Source: Streptomyces sporangiiformans (GTDB lineage: Bacteria; Actinomycetota; Actinomycetes; Streptomycetales; Streptomycetaceae). From it: a stretch of DNA of 64,000 nucleotides. Below, in pieces: positions 24,459-33,197 of this stretch. Made by a program: the position numbers and the translations under genes. The DNA lies in assembly GCF_005768555.2 (NCBI RefSeq), contig NZ_VCHX02000166.1, positions 10,159-74,158 on the forward strand, read 5' to 3'. A model generated the notes under the pieces. The model saw only the letters and a list, made by a program, of their open reading frames with translations. It had not been told where the DNA came from and ran no database searches. Within the stretch, counting starts at the first letter, position 1, and every line of letters starts with the position of its first letter.

Positions 24459-25252
24459 CGATTGACGGACCAGGCCCGTGGTGGAGCCGCCGGCGCAGTC
24501 GGATCCGGGCCCAGTGGCCCACACGTCTGCCCGGTATCCGCTTCTGCGCCCGCGGCACACTCACCTACCGGGCACACGCCCCCCTCAAGACCGGCGGCAC
24601 AGCTGCCACTCGAGCCGCCGCACGACTCGCCCTGGACGAACTAGGCCGCGGCATCACCGAGCGCCACATGCCCGAACAGCTCACCACCGCACAGGAACGC
24701 CTCACGCTCGCCGCGGCGCACTGGCACACCCCCGAGGACGCCCCCGGACTCTGGCTTAAGGCACGCATCACCCTGATGCTCACCGAGCAAGACGCGGACC
24801 GGGCCCAGAGATACCAAGACGCCTTACGCGAGGTGACGCTCCAGCTCGCGCAGGAACACGAACGCCGAGAACGTTTCAGACAAGCGGTCTTCGACAAACC
24901 GGACGCCACGCGCATCTGGTGGCTCGACCGCCACCTGGATGACCTCAACTCCCTTGACTGGGACGTCTTCAAGGAGAAGATCCTCCCGCTGGTCGGAGCG
25001 GCCGACGACATCCAGTCCAAAGCCGAACGCATCGCCCAGACCCTCCTGTACGTCTGGGAGAAACTGGGCGACAATCCAGGGCAACACGCGCGTTTCACCA
25101 CCACAGTGCGCACAGTCCTGGAGCAGATGGGGTGGACCGACGCGCTCGCCTGGCTGGCGCCGGACGAACTATCAGCCAGTGATGCGCCCGGAAGCGGTCG
25201 CGATGACGGGGAAGAGCCACACCCAGTTGCTGAGGCGGGCGCAGCCCGATGA
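24455..25252 (+). CDS. Hypothetical helical protein, third gene of the cyclase operon
   Basis: About 265 residues if translation begins at a TTG at 24455, four bases inside the end of the previous gene and ten bases after GAGGAGG. The protein is rich in charged helices (SerAla-poor, Glu/Arg-rich) with probable coiled coil around residues 100-150, then WWLDRHLDDLNSLDWDVFK and a compact helical region ending near residue 235 with an acidic tail. No signal peptide, membrane segment or known motif is visible and I do not recognise the family. Tight overlap on both sides (4 bases each) shows it belongs to the cyclase operon. A longer frame to 24041 exists but overlaps the upstream gene and is not favoured. 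Confidence 0.65.
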   Translation: MTIDGPGPWWSRRRSRIRAQWPTRLPGIRFCARGTLTYRAHAPLKTGGTAATRAAARLALDELGRGITERHMPEQLTTAQERLTLAAAHWHTPEDAPGLWLKARITLMLTEQDADRAQRYQDALREVTLQLAQEHERRERFRQAVFDKPDATRIWWLDRHLDDLNSLDWDVFKEKILPLVGAADDIQSKAERIAQTLLYVWEKLGDNPGQHARFTTTVRTVLEQMGWTDALAWLAPDELSASDAPGSGRDDGEEPHPVAEAGAAR

Positions 25253-25440
25253 AACTACCCGCCCTGCGCTGGCTGCTCGACCCGGCAACCAGCCTCCTAG
25301 CCTTGCGGCTTCGTGCTCAAGAACGCGGCCGCATGTCCTACGACGCGGCCTGGCGGCTGGCCCGGGTGACACGACACCCCGACGAAATGGTGTACCGCCA
25401 CCATGGACACCTTGCCGAGGAATCCGGCGACGAAACATAG
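25249..25440 (+). CDS. Small basic protein, last gene of the cyclase operon
   Basis: A 63-residue protein whose ATG overlaps the preceding stop codon by 4 bases (ATGA), good evidence that it is translated. It has a short amphipathic N-terminus (KLPALRWLLDPATSLLALRLRAQ) and a His/Arg-rich end. No family is recognised. Small coupled proteins at the end of defence operons are often regulators or effectors; that is only a guess here. Confidence 0.6.
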   Translation: MKLPALRWLLDPATSLLALRLRAQERGRMSYDAAWRLARVTRHPDEMVYRHHGHLAEESGDET

Positions 25441-25559
25441 TGAGCGATCAATGAGGAGGGAAATGTTCGCAACACAACGCTGCCTCCTGGGCGAGGAGAT
25501 GTAGGTCTATGTCGCGAAGTCGCGGGCGCGCCGTGTTCCCGTTACTTGTACGGCTGTAG

Positions 25560-25815
25560 CGCCCGCATGGTGCTACGAGTTCTCTCTGGGAGAGCTGTTC
25601 GGAGGGTGTCCGTCGAGATGCTCGAAGCACTTGGCGGCTCTGACGCGACGCGCCTTGTTGACGAAGTCCTCGTCGTTGGCACTGAGTGGGCGGGGACGGT
25701 CTCCCGTCCACTGAGGGGTCAGACAAGGGACAAGCTGGCCTTGTCGAACCGGTGGATCACGCTAGAGGACGCCCTCGTCAGCAGGTACCAGCTTCGCGCG
25801 CGCAGGTTCCGTCGG
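25560..25815 (-). pseudogene. IS630-type transposase relic
   Basis: The reverse strand encodes a degraded match to the HTH-linker part of the IS630 transposase at 36072: QWTGDRPRPLSANDEDFVNKA here against RWAGGRPRLLSRDDEDFVIQT there, with a preceding stretch equivalent to its ADEDTVRDVIHRF segment that now contains a stop. Only about 80 codons survive, without start, DDE residues or ends. It fills most of the 25441-25903 gap between the cyclase operon and the HTH-STAND gene; nothing else is seen there. Confidence 0.7.
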
Positions 25816-25903
25816 TCGAGGTGGGCGGCATCATCGTCCGCCGGTAGCCGGGGCATGTGCGCTCACGGACCAGAAGCGTGGTCAGTGAGCGCTCTCGGGC
25901 CGA

Positions 25904-28900
25904 TCAGTTGTCGTTGAGGTCCTCGGCGGATACCTGGTCGATGCTGCGCTGAGCACTGTCCTGCAGGGCCTTGTAGAAACGGTCGACTACGGAGCCCCGC
26001 GGAAGTCCGGCGCGGATGTGCTTGGCCCGCTGGCTGATGTCGATGTCTTCCGCGTATGGCTTACCGGGTGTCCCCCAGCGGACCCCGTTGAAGACTGCAG
26101 CGTGGAGGTTCCCGCCAGTGCGGCGGAATGCGTCTTCGGAGAGCCGGGATGCTGTTTTCAGCATGGTAGCCACGAGGTCGACCCGGTCCCAGACAATGCT
26201 TTTGGGTAGTTTGCTCAGTAGCGGGGAGGCGGCGGGGACAAGGTTGCTGTCGCCGGTTTCGTAGGGTTCTAGCAGGAGACGCAGGACCTGTTCGTCTGCA
26301 GGACCCGCGATGGTCCAAAAGAGCTCTGGGGCATGCAACTCACGGCGCCAGGGCTTCTCGCGTGGCCGTGCCAGCCAGTCCCGAATCGATTGCAATAGGT
26401 CAAGTCGTTGAGGGCTGTGAGCGAAGGGAAGCGGAACACTCCACTGGAATGGCAGCGGGTCGAAGCGCTCGGGGGCTTCCTCCCAGCGTTCCACACGTGC
26501 GCGCAGAAGCCCGACCGCTGTGTCAGCGTCGGCCTCGGCGAGGTGAACGAAGAACTGCTGCACGGTGTGGTCATTCAGCGCCGGTAGAGCGGTGCACTGA
26601 GCCAGGAAGAACTCACGCTGTGAGTCTGTGAGGTCACGCCACGACAGAAGGCCGTGCATCGTGAACGCCCACCAGACCTGATGAGGTACAGCGCCGGTCT
26701 CACCGAACGGCACGGAAGTAAGTAGCTGCAGCGCCGTGTCCTTCGAATTGGGCAACATGGACACAGCCATGCTCAGGACTCCGGCTCGCACCATGGGATC
26801 GGTGTGGCTTGCGAGGGAGCGAGCGAGTTCCAGCGCGCCAGCCTCCTGCACGGCAGTTTCAGGGATGAACTCCTGAAGTGCCTGGGTGACGGCCCAGACC
26901 TCTGCCGGTCTGTTGGCGGTCACGAGTCGCCGACAGCTGCCCACTGCGCGGGTCATGTCCTGCTTGAACGATGCACGCAGCACAATGGGCAGGACGACGC
27001 GGACAACTCCCTCTTGCGCACCGGCCAATCGGTCAAGAAGGGCGGGCACGAGATCCGGGCGCCCTGTCATCCCGTCCTGCAGTACAGCTGGAACACCCTC
27101 GGAGTGTTCGGCGAGAACCCTGTGTCCAGCTTCCACCAGAGAGACGAGAAGAGTGGCGACTTCACTGGCCGGTCGACCACTCAATTCGTGCAGGACTGTG
27201 TGGCGCAGTGCCTCCCAGAAGTTCTGGACGCTTTCCAGGCTTTCGTCGTCATCGGATCGAGGCATGAGGGCCTTGTCGTAGGGGCCAGTGTGAAGGAGGA
27301 GCGCCAGCCGGTGTTCAACACGATCGGGCAGTGCTTCGATGACACGCTGTGCCATCTCATGCGTCGGGGACCGGTCGTACTTGATGCTCCAACTCAGCGA
27401 GCGCCTGGTCTGGAGCGACACAAGCGGGCTCGGCTGTTTTTCGGCGACGAGAGTGCCCAATTCCTGGAGGAACTCGATGTTGTAGGGCTCGAAGTCCTCG
27501 TTCTGGTCGCGGAGGACTTCCGCGAGGCTTGCGGCCGCAACCACCGCGCGTCCTTCATCCTGGGACGCATACTGACGGATCAGAATCTTGATCGCGCTTC
27601 GCCTGACCGGTGCCACCGCTTCCGCCCTGACCGGGTAACGACTGAGAGTGAGAGTCAGGCCTCTCACGGTCCGGCCCTCGGCCGTACTGGAGAACAGTGG
27701 ATCGAGCAGCGCGAGAGGCATGCGGTTCGCGGGACTCGGTGCGGCCTCCTCGATCCAGTCCGACACGGCGTCGAGCAGAGCCTCTTGATACTCCAGGGGC
27801 TTGCCGGGAACGTAAGAGGCCAAGTCGAGGAGAATACGCAGCGGCGCGTCAGGGTTCTGGTTCTGTGGCCGTTGGTCGTCCCGACCCAGGGACCACAACA
27901 GGTCATACACGTTGCGCACTTCGTCCAGGTCGACGGCCACTGCTTCAAGCACTCGCGGTACTTCGCGGAGGACGTCGGCTTGGCTGTAGTTCCCGGGCAC
28001 CCAGTCGATCTCGTGCGGCCGGTCGTCCTCGGTCGTCGGGTTGGCCAGTGCCCATCGCACCAAGTCGAGGACACGCTGCGGCTGGAAGGGCGCGATCTTC
28101 AAAAGAAGACGCAGGAGATTGGTCCGGGTGTAGGCGCCACCTTGCCTGAACTCGGCTTCGAGAGCGTCCCACAACGGGGCGAGCAGACTTCCTCGGCGAG
28201 GATTCCGGCCATTCCATTGCCACTCGACGCGGCCGGCGTTGAGGAGGGCATTGGCCAGCGCGTCACCATCGGAGTACTCCTGGACGTGGCGCAGGTACTC
28301 GGTGGGGGAGCCGTCGTGTGGGTTGACTGCTGCTTCGGCCAGAAGGACGTCGCCAAGCAGGTCGGGAAAGATACGTACGGACGCGCCGCGTCGCACAAGA
28401 ATGCCGGTGCCTTCCAGCCTGAGCAGCCGAGGGCTGATCCGGGTGAAAGGCATCTGAAGCAGAGCGGACAATGCATTCTGGAAGTGGGGAACGTCCGTGG
28501 CGACGGGCTGCAGGGCTGCCACCGCGTGCAGCAGAGCCCGGTCGTCGTCGGGCTGACTGGACTGCGACAGGGCGGACTGGACGAACACATCGAGGAGGAG
28601 CTTGTGGACGTCGGAGTGGGTCTGCAGCTTGCGGATGTCGAGAATTCCACGCCGCATCGAGGTCGCGGCGTTCACCAGTAGCAGCGGTGAGTCAGCGGCT
28701 ACGTGTGCCACGACGCGTGCGGCGTGTTCCTGGCCTTCGCCCAGAATCTCGGAGGCCAGCGAGAAGGCATCCTCAGACCCCAGCGCAGACAAGTCCCACC
28801 GGGGAACTTCCCGCTCGTCCACGTGGGCTGCGCGAAGGGCCTGCTGGACCACATGCCTGCCATACGGTCGAGTCGCGATCACTACGCGCGCACGAGGACG

Positions 28901-29932
28901 GGCTCGCAGAATGCCCCCCACCACTACGGCCAGATCGTCTGACCGTTCGTGCGCATCCTCGACTAGAACCAGCAACTGATCGCTCGCCGGCAGGTACTCG
29001 AACGCGTCTGGAGTAAACGGTCCCGGGAGTAGGACACGTGTTTCCCTGCCGTAGCCGCGGTCGCTCACGCGTGCGAGTTCGCGCAGCAGCCGGCTCTTGC
29101 CCTGCCCAGCGACACCGGTCAGCACCGCGATCCGCGGTTCGCTGTCGCTAGTGGCGAATGCCGCCAACGACTCCAATATGTTTGTCCGTCCGACCAGCCG
29201 GAATTCGTGAGAATGGACCGGGTTGGCCATGGAGACAGGGAAAGCTTCTTCCGCGGTCTGCCAGACGCTGGGAGTCCGTACGCCCAAAAACTCCTCCCGC
29301 ATGTCGGGGAAGAAGCGGTCCAACAGTGCTTGTGCCTGGTCGCGGGGGAGCTCGTCCACCTTGCGAGACAGCGCCCGTGAGTCCCAGATTGTCCACTCGT
29401 CGAGTTTGTCGCAGGCCTCCACCACGGCTGCGCTCGCCCGGGTGGACAGAAGGAGAACGCAGCGGTCGACCCGAGCGCGATCGCGGTCGAGTTCTGCCAC
29501 TGCCTTCAAGAACAGGGAGGGACGGAACTTCTCATACTTCTTGCACTGGAAGCCGATGCGTTCTCCGTCAGCTGTCTCTGTACGGATGTCGATGCCGTGC
29601 TGAGCATCGCCACTGACGCCGTAGGGCAGGACTTCTCGGGCATCGGGATACAGGCGAGACACGAGAGCGGCGCTAAACGCCTCGAACTGGTAGGCGTCGA
29701 GGCGGTTGAAGGGCAGTTCTTCCAGTAGAGGACGGCGGACAGGAGTCACGGCGTCGTCCAGGCCCAGGGCCGCACGCAGTCGACGAAGCCGCTCTCCACT
29801 GGGCGAGGACTCCCCGCGCTCCCAGCGGCTCACTGTCTGCTGCCCGACGCTGATCAAGCGGGCTAGTTCTGCCTGGTCCCAGCCGCGCGCCTCGCGAGCG
29901 GCCCGGATCTCTTCAGCCGGAAAGTCCCTCAT
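25904..29932 (-). CDS. HTH - Mrr-like nuclease - STAND NTPase fusion
   Basis: About 1342 residues from the ATG at 29932; the frame extends to 30016 but that part crosses a terminator hairpin and an operator. Residues 4-58 are an XRE helix-turn-helix (AREARGWDQAELARLISVGQ, then TVSRWERGESSPS). Residues 78-190 form an Mrr-like PD-(D/E)XK domain: FEAFSAALVSRLYP, Asp 115 in HGIDIRTE and Q-C-K (129-131) in GFQCKKYEKF. A STAND NTPase follows with Walker A GVAGQGKS (273-280) and Walker B LLVLVEDAHE (about 320). The C-terminal 850 residues are helical repeats. It looks like an autoregulated nuclease sensor. A perfect-phase inverted repeat overlaps its promoter, just where the protein's own HTH would bind. 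Divergent from the NYN gene. Confidence 0.8.
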   Translation of the reverse strand: MRDFPAEEIRAAREARGWDQAELARLISVGQQTVSRWERGESSPSGERLRRLRAALGLDDAVTPVRRPLLEELPFNRLDAYQFEAFSAALVSRLYPDAREVLPYGVSGDAQHGIDIRTETADGERIGFQCKKYEKFRPSLFLKAVAELDRDRARVDRCVLLLSTRASAAVVEACDKLDEWTIWDSRALSRKVDELPRDQAQALLDRFFPDMREEFLGVRTPSVWQTAEEAFPVSMANPVHSHEFRLVGRTNILESLAAFATSDSEPRIAVLTGVAGQGKSRLLRELARVSDRGYGRETRVLLPGPFTPDAFEYLPASDQLLVLVEDAHERSDDLAVVVGGILRARPRARVVIATRPYGRHVVQQALRAAHVDEREVPRWDLSALGSEDAFSLASEILGEGQEHAARVVAHVAADSPLLLVNAATSMRRGILDIRKLQTHSDVHKLLLDVFVQSALSQSSQPDDDRALLHAVAALQPVATDVPHFQNALSALLQMPFTRISPRLLRLEGTGILVRRGASVRIFPDLLGDVLLAEAAVNPHDGSPTEYLRHVQEYSDGDALANALLNAGRVEWQWNGRNPRRGSLLAPLWDALEAEFRQGGAYTRTNLLRLLLKIAPFQPQRVLDLVRWALANPTTEDDRPHEIDWVPGNYSQADVLREVPRVLEAVAVDLDEVRNVYDLLWSLGRDDQRPQNQNPDAPLRILLDLASYVPGKPLEYQEALLDAVSDWIEEAAPSPANRMPLALLDPLFSSTAEGRTVRGLTLTLSRYPVRAEAVAPVRRSAIKILIRQYASQDEGRAVVAAASLAEVLRDQNEDFEPYNIEFLQELGTLVAEKQPSPLVSLQTRRSLSWSIKYDRSPTHEMAQRVIEALPDRVEHRLALLLHTGPYDKALMPRSDDDESLESVQNFWEALRHTVLHELSGRPASEVATLLVSLVEAGHRVLAEHSEGVPAVLQDGMTGRPDLVPALLDRLAGAQEGVVRVVLPIVLRASFKQDMTRAVGSCRRLVTANRPAEVWAVTQALQEFIPETAVQEAGALELARSLASHTDPMVRAGVLSMAVSMLPNSKDTALQLLTSVPFGETGAVPHQVWWAFTMHGLLSWRDLTDSQREFFLAQCTALPALNDHTVQQFFVHLAEADADTAVGLLRARVERWEEAPERFDPLPFQWSVPLPFAHSPQRLDLLQSIRDWLARPREKPWRRELHAPELFWTIAGPADEQVLRLLLEPYETGDSNLVPAASPLLSKLPKSIVWDRVDLVATMLKTASRLSEDAFRRTGGNLHAAVFNGVRWGTPGKPYAEDIDISQRAKHIRAGLPRGSVVDRFYKALQDSAQRSIDQVSAEDLNDN

Positions 29933-29936
29933 GAGG

Positions 29937-29965
29937 GAATCATACGCACCCCCTGCGTGTGATTC
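29937..29965. promoter_or_regulatory. Operator-like inverted repeat before the HTH-nuclease-STAND gene
   Basis: Two 12-base arms, GAATCATACGCA and TGCGTGTGATTC, flank a 5-base spacer and match at 11 of 12 positions. The repeat ends 5 bases before the start codon and overlaps the candidate -10. Because the encoded protein begins with an XRE HTH, autorepression is the obvious reading. Confidence 0.65.
29939..29944 (-). promoter_or_regulatory. Candidate -10 element for a leaderless HTH-nuclease-STAND transcript
   Basis: TATGAT on the minus strand lies six bases before the ATG at 29932, which itself has no Shine-Dalgarno. This is the spacing expected when transcription starts at the start codon. 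No strong -35 hexamer is present, consistent with tight or inducible control. Confidence 0.4.
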
Positions 29966-29989
29966 ATGTGCTACTGTGTGTGGCGCAAC

Positions 29990-30013
29990 AAAAACGGCCC
30001 CTTGCGGGGCCGT
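29990..30013 (-). terminator. Intrinsic terminator between divergent STAND and NYN genes
   Basis: ACGGCCCC and GGGGCCGT form an 8-bp stem with a 4-base loop, followed on the minus strand by TTTTT. It would stop minus-strand transcription just before the promoter of the HTH-nuclease-STAND gene, insulating it from read-through antisense to the NYN gene. It also argues against the longer start at 30016 for that gene. Confidence 0.65.
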
Positions 30014-30103
30014 CAACCCGAGATGCTTGCGCCCTCGGGGGGGTATGTAGCCATGCTAACACGCCGCCCCCCAGCGTGGCATGGCTGACGCGAGGGAGCG
30101 CGC

Positions 30104-30721
30104 ATGGGGAGGACCGCTGTCCTTGTCGACGGCTTCAATCTGTATCACGGCATGAAAAAGCAGCGTGGGCGCCGCTACCTGTGGCTGGACCACGTGGGGC
30201 TGGCATCGCGTCTGCGCCCCCGTGACCAGATCGTCGACGTTCGCTACTTCACGGCAACAGTGCTGGACGATGTCGGCGCCGCTGGCCGCCAGCAGACCTA
30301 TCTGCAAGCTCTCAAAGCCCAGCACCCTGGCCTGCTGACCATTGTCGAGGGCCGGTACCAGCGCAAGTGTATGCACTGCCGGGCCTGCGGCGCTGATTGG
30401 ACCAGCTACGAGGAAAAAGAGACGGACGTCAATATCGCCGTCGCTCTCATGGAGATCGCGGCATCGGCGGAGATTGACACCGTGCTCGTCGTCAGCGCGG
30501 ACAGTGACCTGTGCCCGGCGGTCCGGTCTGCCCGAACGGTCAATCCGCAGCTGACCATCGTTCCGGCATTCCCGCCGCACCGGCGCTCGGGAGAGCTGAG
30601 GGCATTGCTCCCCTCCGCTTTCACGATCAGCGAGACCAAGCTGCGGCAGTCCCAGCTGCCCCCCGTGGTACGTGACCCTGCTACGGGGACCAAGTACGTG
30701 CGGCCCGTCTACTGGCAGTAG
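30104..30721 (+). CDS. NYN-domain putative ribonuclease
   Basis: A 205-residue protein of the NYN/PIN-like nuclease family. Acidic active-site residues are visible in order: AVLVDGFNLYHG (first Asp/Asn), EKETDVNIAVALM and VVSADSDLCPAV. A small zinc-type knuckle CMHCRACG lies between them. NYN proteins cleave RNA with a divalent metal. Many LabA/NYN genes sit beside phage-defence or toxin genes. It is divergent from the HTH-Mrr-STAND gene, sharing a 170-base regulatory region, and the two could form one defence unit. No membrane or signal segment. Confidence 0.85.
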   Translation: MGRTAVLVDGFNLYHGMKKQRGRRYLWLDHVGLASRLRPRDQIVDVRYFTATVLDDVGAAGRQQTYLQALKAQHPGLLTIVEGRYQRKCMHCRACGADWTSYEEKETDVNIAVALMEIAASAEIDTVLVVSADSDLCPAVRSARTVNPQLTIVPAFPPHRRSGELRALLPSAFTISETKLRQSQLPPVVRDPATGTKYVRPVYWQ

Positions 30722-31129
30722 ACGATCTTGCCGTGAGTAGGCAATCTGCGGTGGAGTCGGCATCCCCGGCCGGCAGCCAGACGGAGAACGACATGAGGTA
30801 GGCCCGCGTGGATTATCTGAGGGCTGTCACCTGGGAGGGTCGCGACCGCGTCAGGGACCTAGCACCGACGCTTCTGGGCATGGGACAACGACTGCGCCGA
30901 GGCAATCTTGTGCTGTGACCATGAGCACTTCGCAGACGAGGTCCCCTCGGGCGCACCGCGGTGACCACCGCGGCATTCGCCGCTGCCCCGCTGCGGATAT
31001 CAACGGCCGGTGACGCTGTCCTGCCACACCTGCAGCGGTGACGCACCCCCCGGGGCCACTGCTGGAAGTCGTTGGGAACTGTTGTGCTCAGCGTGGCCTG
31101 TCGCCTCTGCGTCGTCGTGACGGGCCAAG

Positions 31130-31418
31130 CTCGGCCAGTTCGGGTAGGTAGCCCTTTGCACTGAGCCAGGTGTCAAGGGCCAGCGCCACGATGTCTTGTG
31201 CGCTAGGCCTGTGTCGGCGTGGAAACGGCGGATCCGGCGCTGGAGCTGCAAAGCCTCAGGCACGGAGTAATTGAGTTGTCCGGTTTGGTGTGCCGGTTGC
31301 TGATGGCCTCCAGAGTGTTCGGGTGCGGCGTAAGAGCATCGTCGGTTGGCTGGCACTCAGCATCGAGCGCGTCGGCAATTTCCCGCAGTCGGCGGGCGTA
31401 GAGGGAGTGATCAGGCAC
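31130..31418 (-). pseudogene. Frameshifted copy of the partition-associated protein
   Basis: The reverse strand from an ATG at 31418 reads MPDHSLYARRLREIADALDA, then shifts frame to LQLQRRIRRFHADTGL and again to AQDIVALALDTWLSAKGY. Together these reproduce the C-terminal domain of the neighbouring 31544 gene (LKLKKRIKRFALDNEL, GDIVSVALDEWLTARGF). At least two frameshifts make it a pseudogene. The flanking 30722-31129 stretch has no supportable gene. Confidence 0.65.
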
Positions 31419-31543
31419 GAGGGCTGCTCCGGTCGATCCGGCTAGGCGGATAGCTACCCGCCTATTGGGCTATTGGAATAGTCGGCAGGAGGGGCGACCG
31501 CACCCCGGCGTAGGGAGCGGCCGCCCCGTGCCTTTCGGCCGAT

Positions 31544-32302
31544 TCAGAAGCCGCGGGCGGTGAGCCACTCGTCCAGCGCGACCGAGACGATGTCGCCGAT
31601 GGGCAGGTGATCGAGTTCGTTGTCCAGCGCGAAGCGTTTGATCCGCTTCTTCAGCTTCAGCGCAGCGGGGACCGATGAGTCGAGGCTCTCGCGCGCGATG
31701 ATGCGCTGGTTGAGAACGACGGCGGGCTCGGGAACGTCCTTGAGACGGCCGGGACCGTGAGCGTACGGCGTTCCCTCGCTGGGTGCCTCCTGCGATCGCA
31801 CGTCCTGTTCATGGTGAGAGCTCGGCCTAACGGTCCTCAGCGGGAACGCCGTACCGCCTGCCACAGGAGGAACTGCCGGGCGAACCGCCACCTCGGCGGC
31901 CGGGGCCGCAGGCGGAACCTGCCGCTCCACCGGCTCCCCAGCGGATTCGGTCCCCGGCCCCGGGGCGACGACGGCCGCGCGATCCGGCTGACTGGCGACC
32001 GGCTCCTGAACCGGGCTGCTCGGCGTGATCTCCACGTTCGGCTGGGCGGAAGCCTGCGCCACGTGGGGCCCTGTCTCGGTCCCGCCCTGTGCCGAGCCCT
32101 CGACGGAGACGGTGGAAGGAACGGGCTGCACCTGCGGTTCGCCGGCAGCGCGACGGCCTTCGCCCTGGTCGGCCGCCCGTTCAGCGGCGAACTGCTGGGG
32201 GGTGAGCTCGGCAGTCGGCGGAGGGGGCGGAGGGGCCGCCTTCTTGGCCCCGCCCAGGGTGCGACCCGTGCGGCGGGCCGGGGGCTTCATACGCTCGTTC
32301 AT
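31544..32302 (-). CDS. ParA-partner, probable plasmid partition DNA-binding protein
   Basis: This 252-residue protein has a long low-complexity Pro/Ala/Glu-rich region (about 1-190) and a compact basic C-terminal domain, ALKLKKRIKRFALDNEL...DIVSVALDEWL, of about 50 residues, the size and style of a ribbon-helix-helix or similar centromere-binding fold. Its ATG overlaps the stop of parA by 4 bases (ATGA), so it is the second gene of a par operon. ParA partners bind centromere repeats and tether the replicon to ParA. Not a standard ParB: no KorB/ParB nuclease-like domain is seen. A broken second copy lies just downstream. Confidence 0.6.
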   Translation of the reverse strand: MNERMKPPARRTGRTLGGAKKAAPPPPPPTAELTPQQFAAERAADQGEGRRAAGEPQVQPVPSTVSVEGSAQGGTETGPHVAQASAQPNVEITPSSPVQEPVASQPDRAAVVAPGPGTESAGEPVERQVPPAAPAAEVAVRPAVPPVAGGTAFPLRTVRPSSHHEQDVRSQEAPSEGTPYAHGPGRLKDVPEPAVVLNQRIIARESLDSSVPAALKLKKRIKRFALDNELDHLPIGDIVSVALDEWLTARGF

Positions 32303-33012
32303 GCCGTGAGCTCCTTCATCAGTTCGGCGTACTCGCTCAGCTCGGTCGGGATCTCGCCGAAGGCCTCCATGTAGTGCACCCAGGAGTGGATGACGGTCTC
32401 GGCGAGCGGGAACGGCTCGTCGCGGTCCGGGCCGATGCCCTCACCCTTCTCGGGCTCCAGCAGCTTGTCCTTTGCGTTGCGGGGCAGGCTGGTGCGGTCG
32501 TCGGCCTTGACGAGGACCACGTGGGCGGTGACGTCGCGCTCGTTGCGGGCGGCGGCGCGTTCGGCCTCGTCGAAGGTGGCTACGAGCTTGCGGCGTTCGA
32601 TCTTGGTGGGGGCGACCGGCACGAGCAGCAGGTTCGCCTCGGTGACAGCCTCGTGGAACAGCTTCGCGCTGCCGCCGCCGGCGTCGACCACGATCGCTCC
32701 GAACTCGGCGCGCTTGGCGCGGATGTACTCGGCGATGTCGTCGAACGGGTACCGCTCGACCACCAGGTTGGCCGGGATGTCGAAGCCCTCGGCCTGGGCG
32801 ACCTTGAACCAGTCGTAGGCGGACTGGCTGGTGGCGTCGGCGTCCAGCAGCAGCGTGGGCAGGTCGAGGACGACGGCGTAGTAGAGGGCGATGAACCAGG
32901 CGGAGGTGGTCTTGCCGGTGCCGCCCTTGAGCATGCCGACGACGATCACGAAGGCGTCCCAGGCGTGGGCTGTGGCCGCCGCCAAGGTCTTGATACGGGT
33001 GTTCTCGTTCAC
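32299..33012 (-). CDS. parA: ParA-family partition ATPase
   Basis: 237 residues from a GTG at 33012 preceded by GGAG; the open frame runs on to 33804 but that part overlaps another gene. Deviant Walker A is clear: VGMLKGGTGKTTSAWF. Switch I aspartate occurs in LLLDADATSQSAYDWF, Walker B-like in AIVVDAGGGSAK, then VPVAPTKIERRKL. ParA drives segregation or positioning of plasmids and some integrative elements. With its coupled partner gene and two upstream HTH proteins it forms the kind of backbone seen on Streptomyces plasmids, which supports a plasmid-like origin for the island's right end. Confidence 0.9.
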   Translation of the reverse strand: MNENTRIKTLAAATAHAWDAFVIVVGMLKGGTGKTTSAWFIALYYAVVLDLPTLLLDADATSQSAYDWFKVAQAEGFDIPANLVVERYPFDDIAEYIRAKRAEFGAIVVDAGGGSAKLFHEAVTEANLLLVPVAPTKIERRKLVATFDEAERAAARNERDVTAHVVLVKADDRTSLPRNAKDKLLEPEKGEGIGPDRDEPFPLAETVIHSWVHYMEAFGEIPTELSEYAELMKELTA

Positions 33013-33197
33013 GTGTGCTTGATCTCCTGAAACTGGAAAGGGTGCGTTGACTTGGCGGGAGTCGACGACGTCGACGCAGGCTTCGGGCGTGGCGGCGTGC
33101 GGGGGAGCCCTTGCTGGGCACCTGCGGCCGGGATGGTGGATGGGCGGGTCGTTGGGCCGAGCGGCACGTCGGGGGATACATGCGAGGACGGAGGCGC

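Noticed and set aside
26804..28681. 625-codon forward frame opposite the HTH-Mrr-STAND gene
   Set aside because: Lies wholly within the real gene on the other strand and has no family features.
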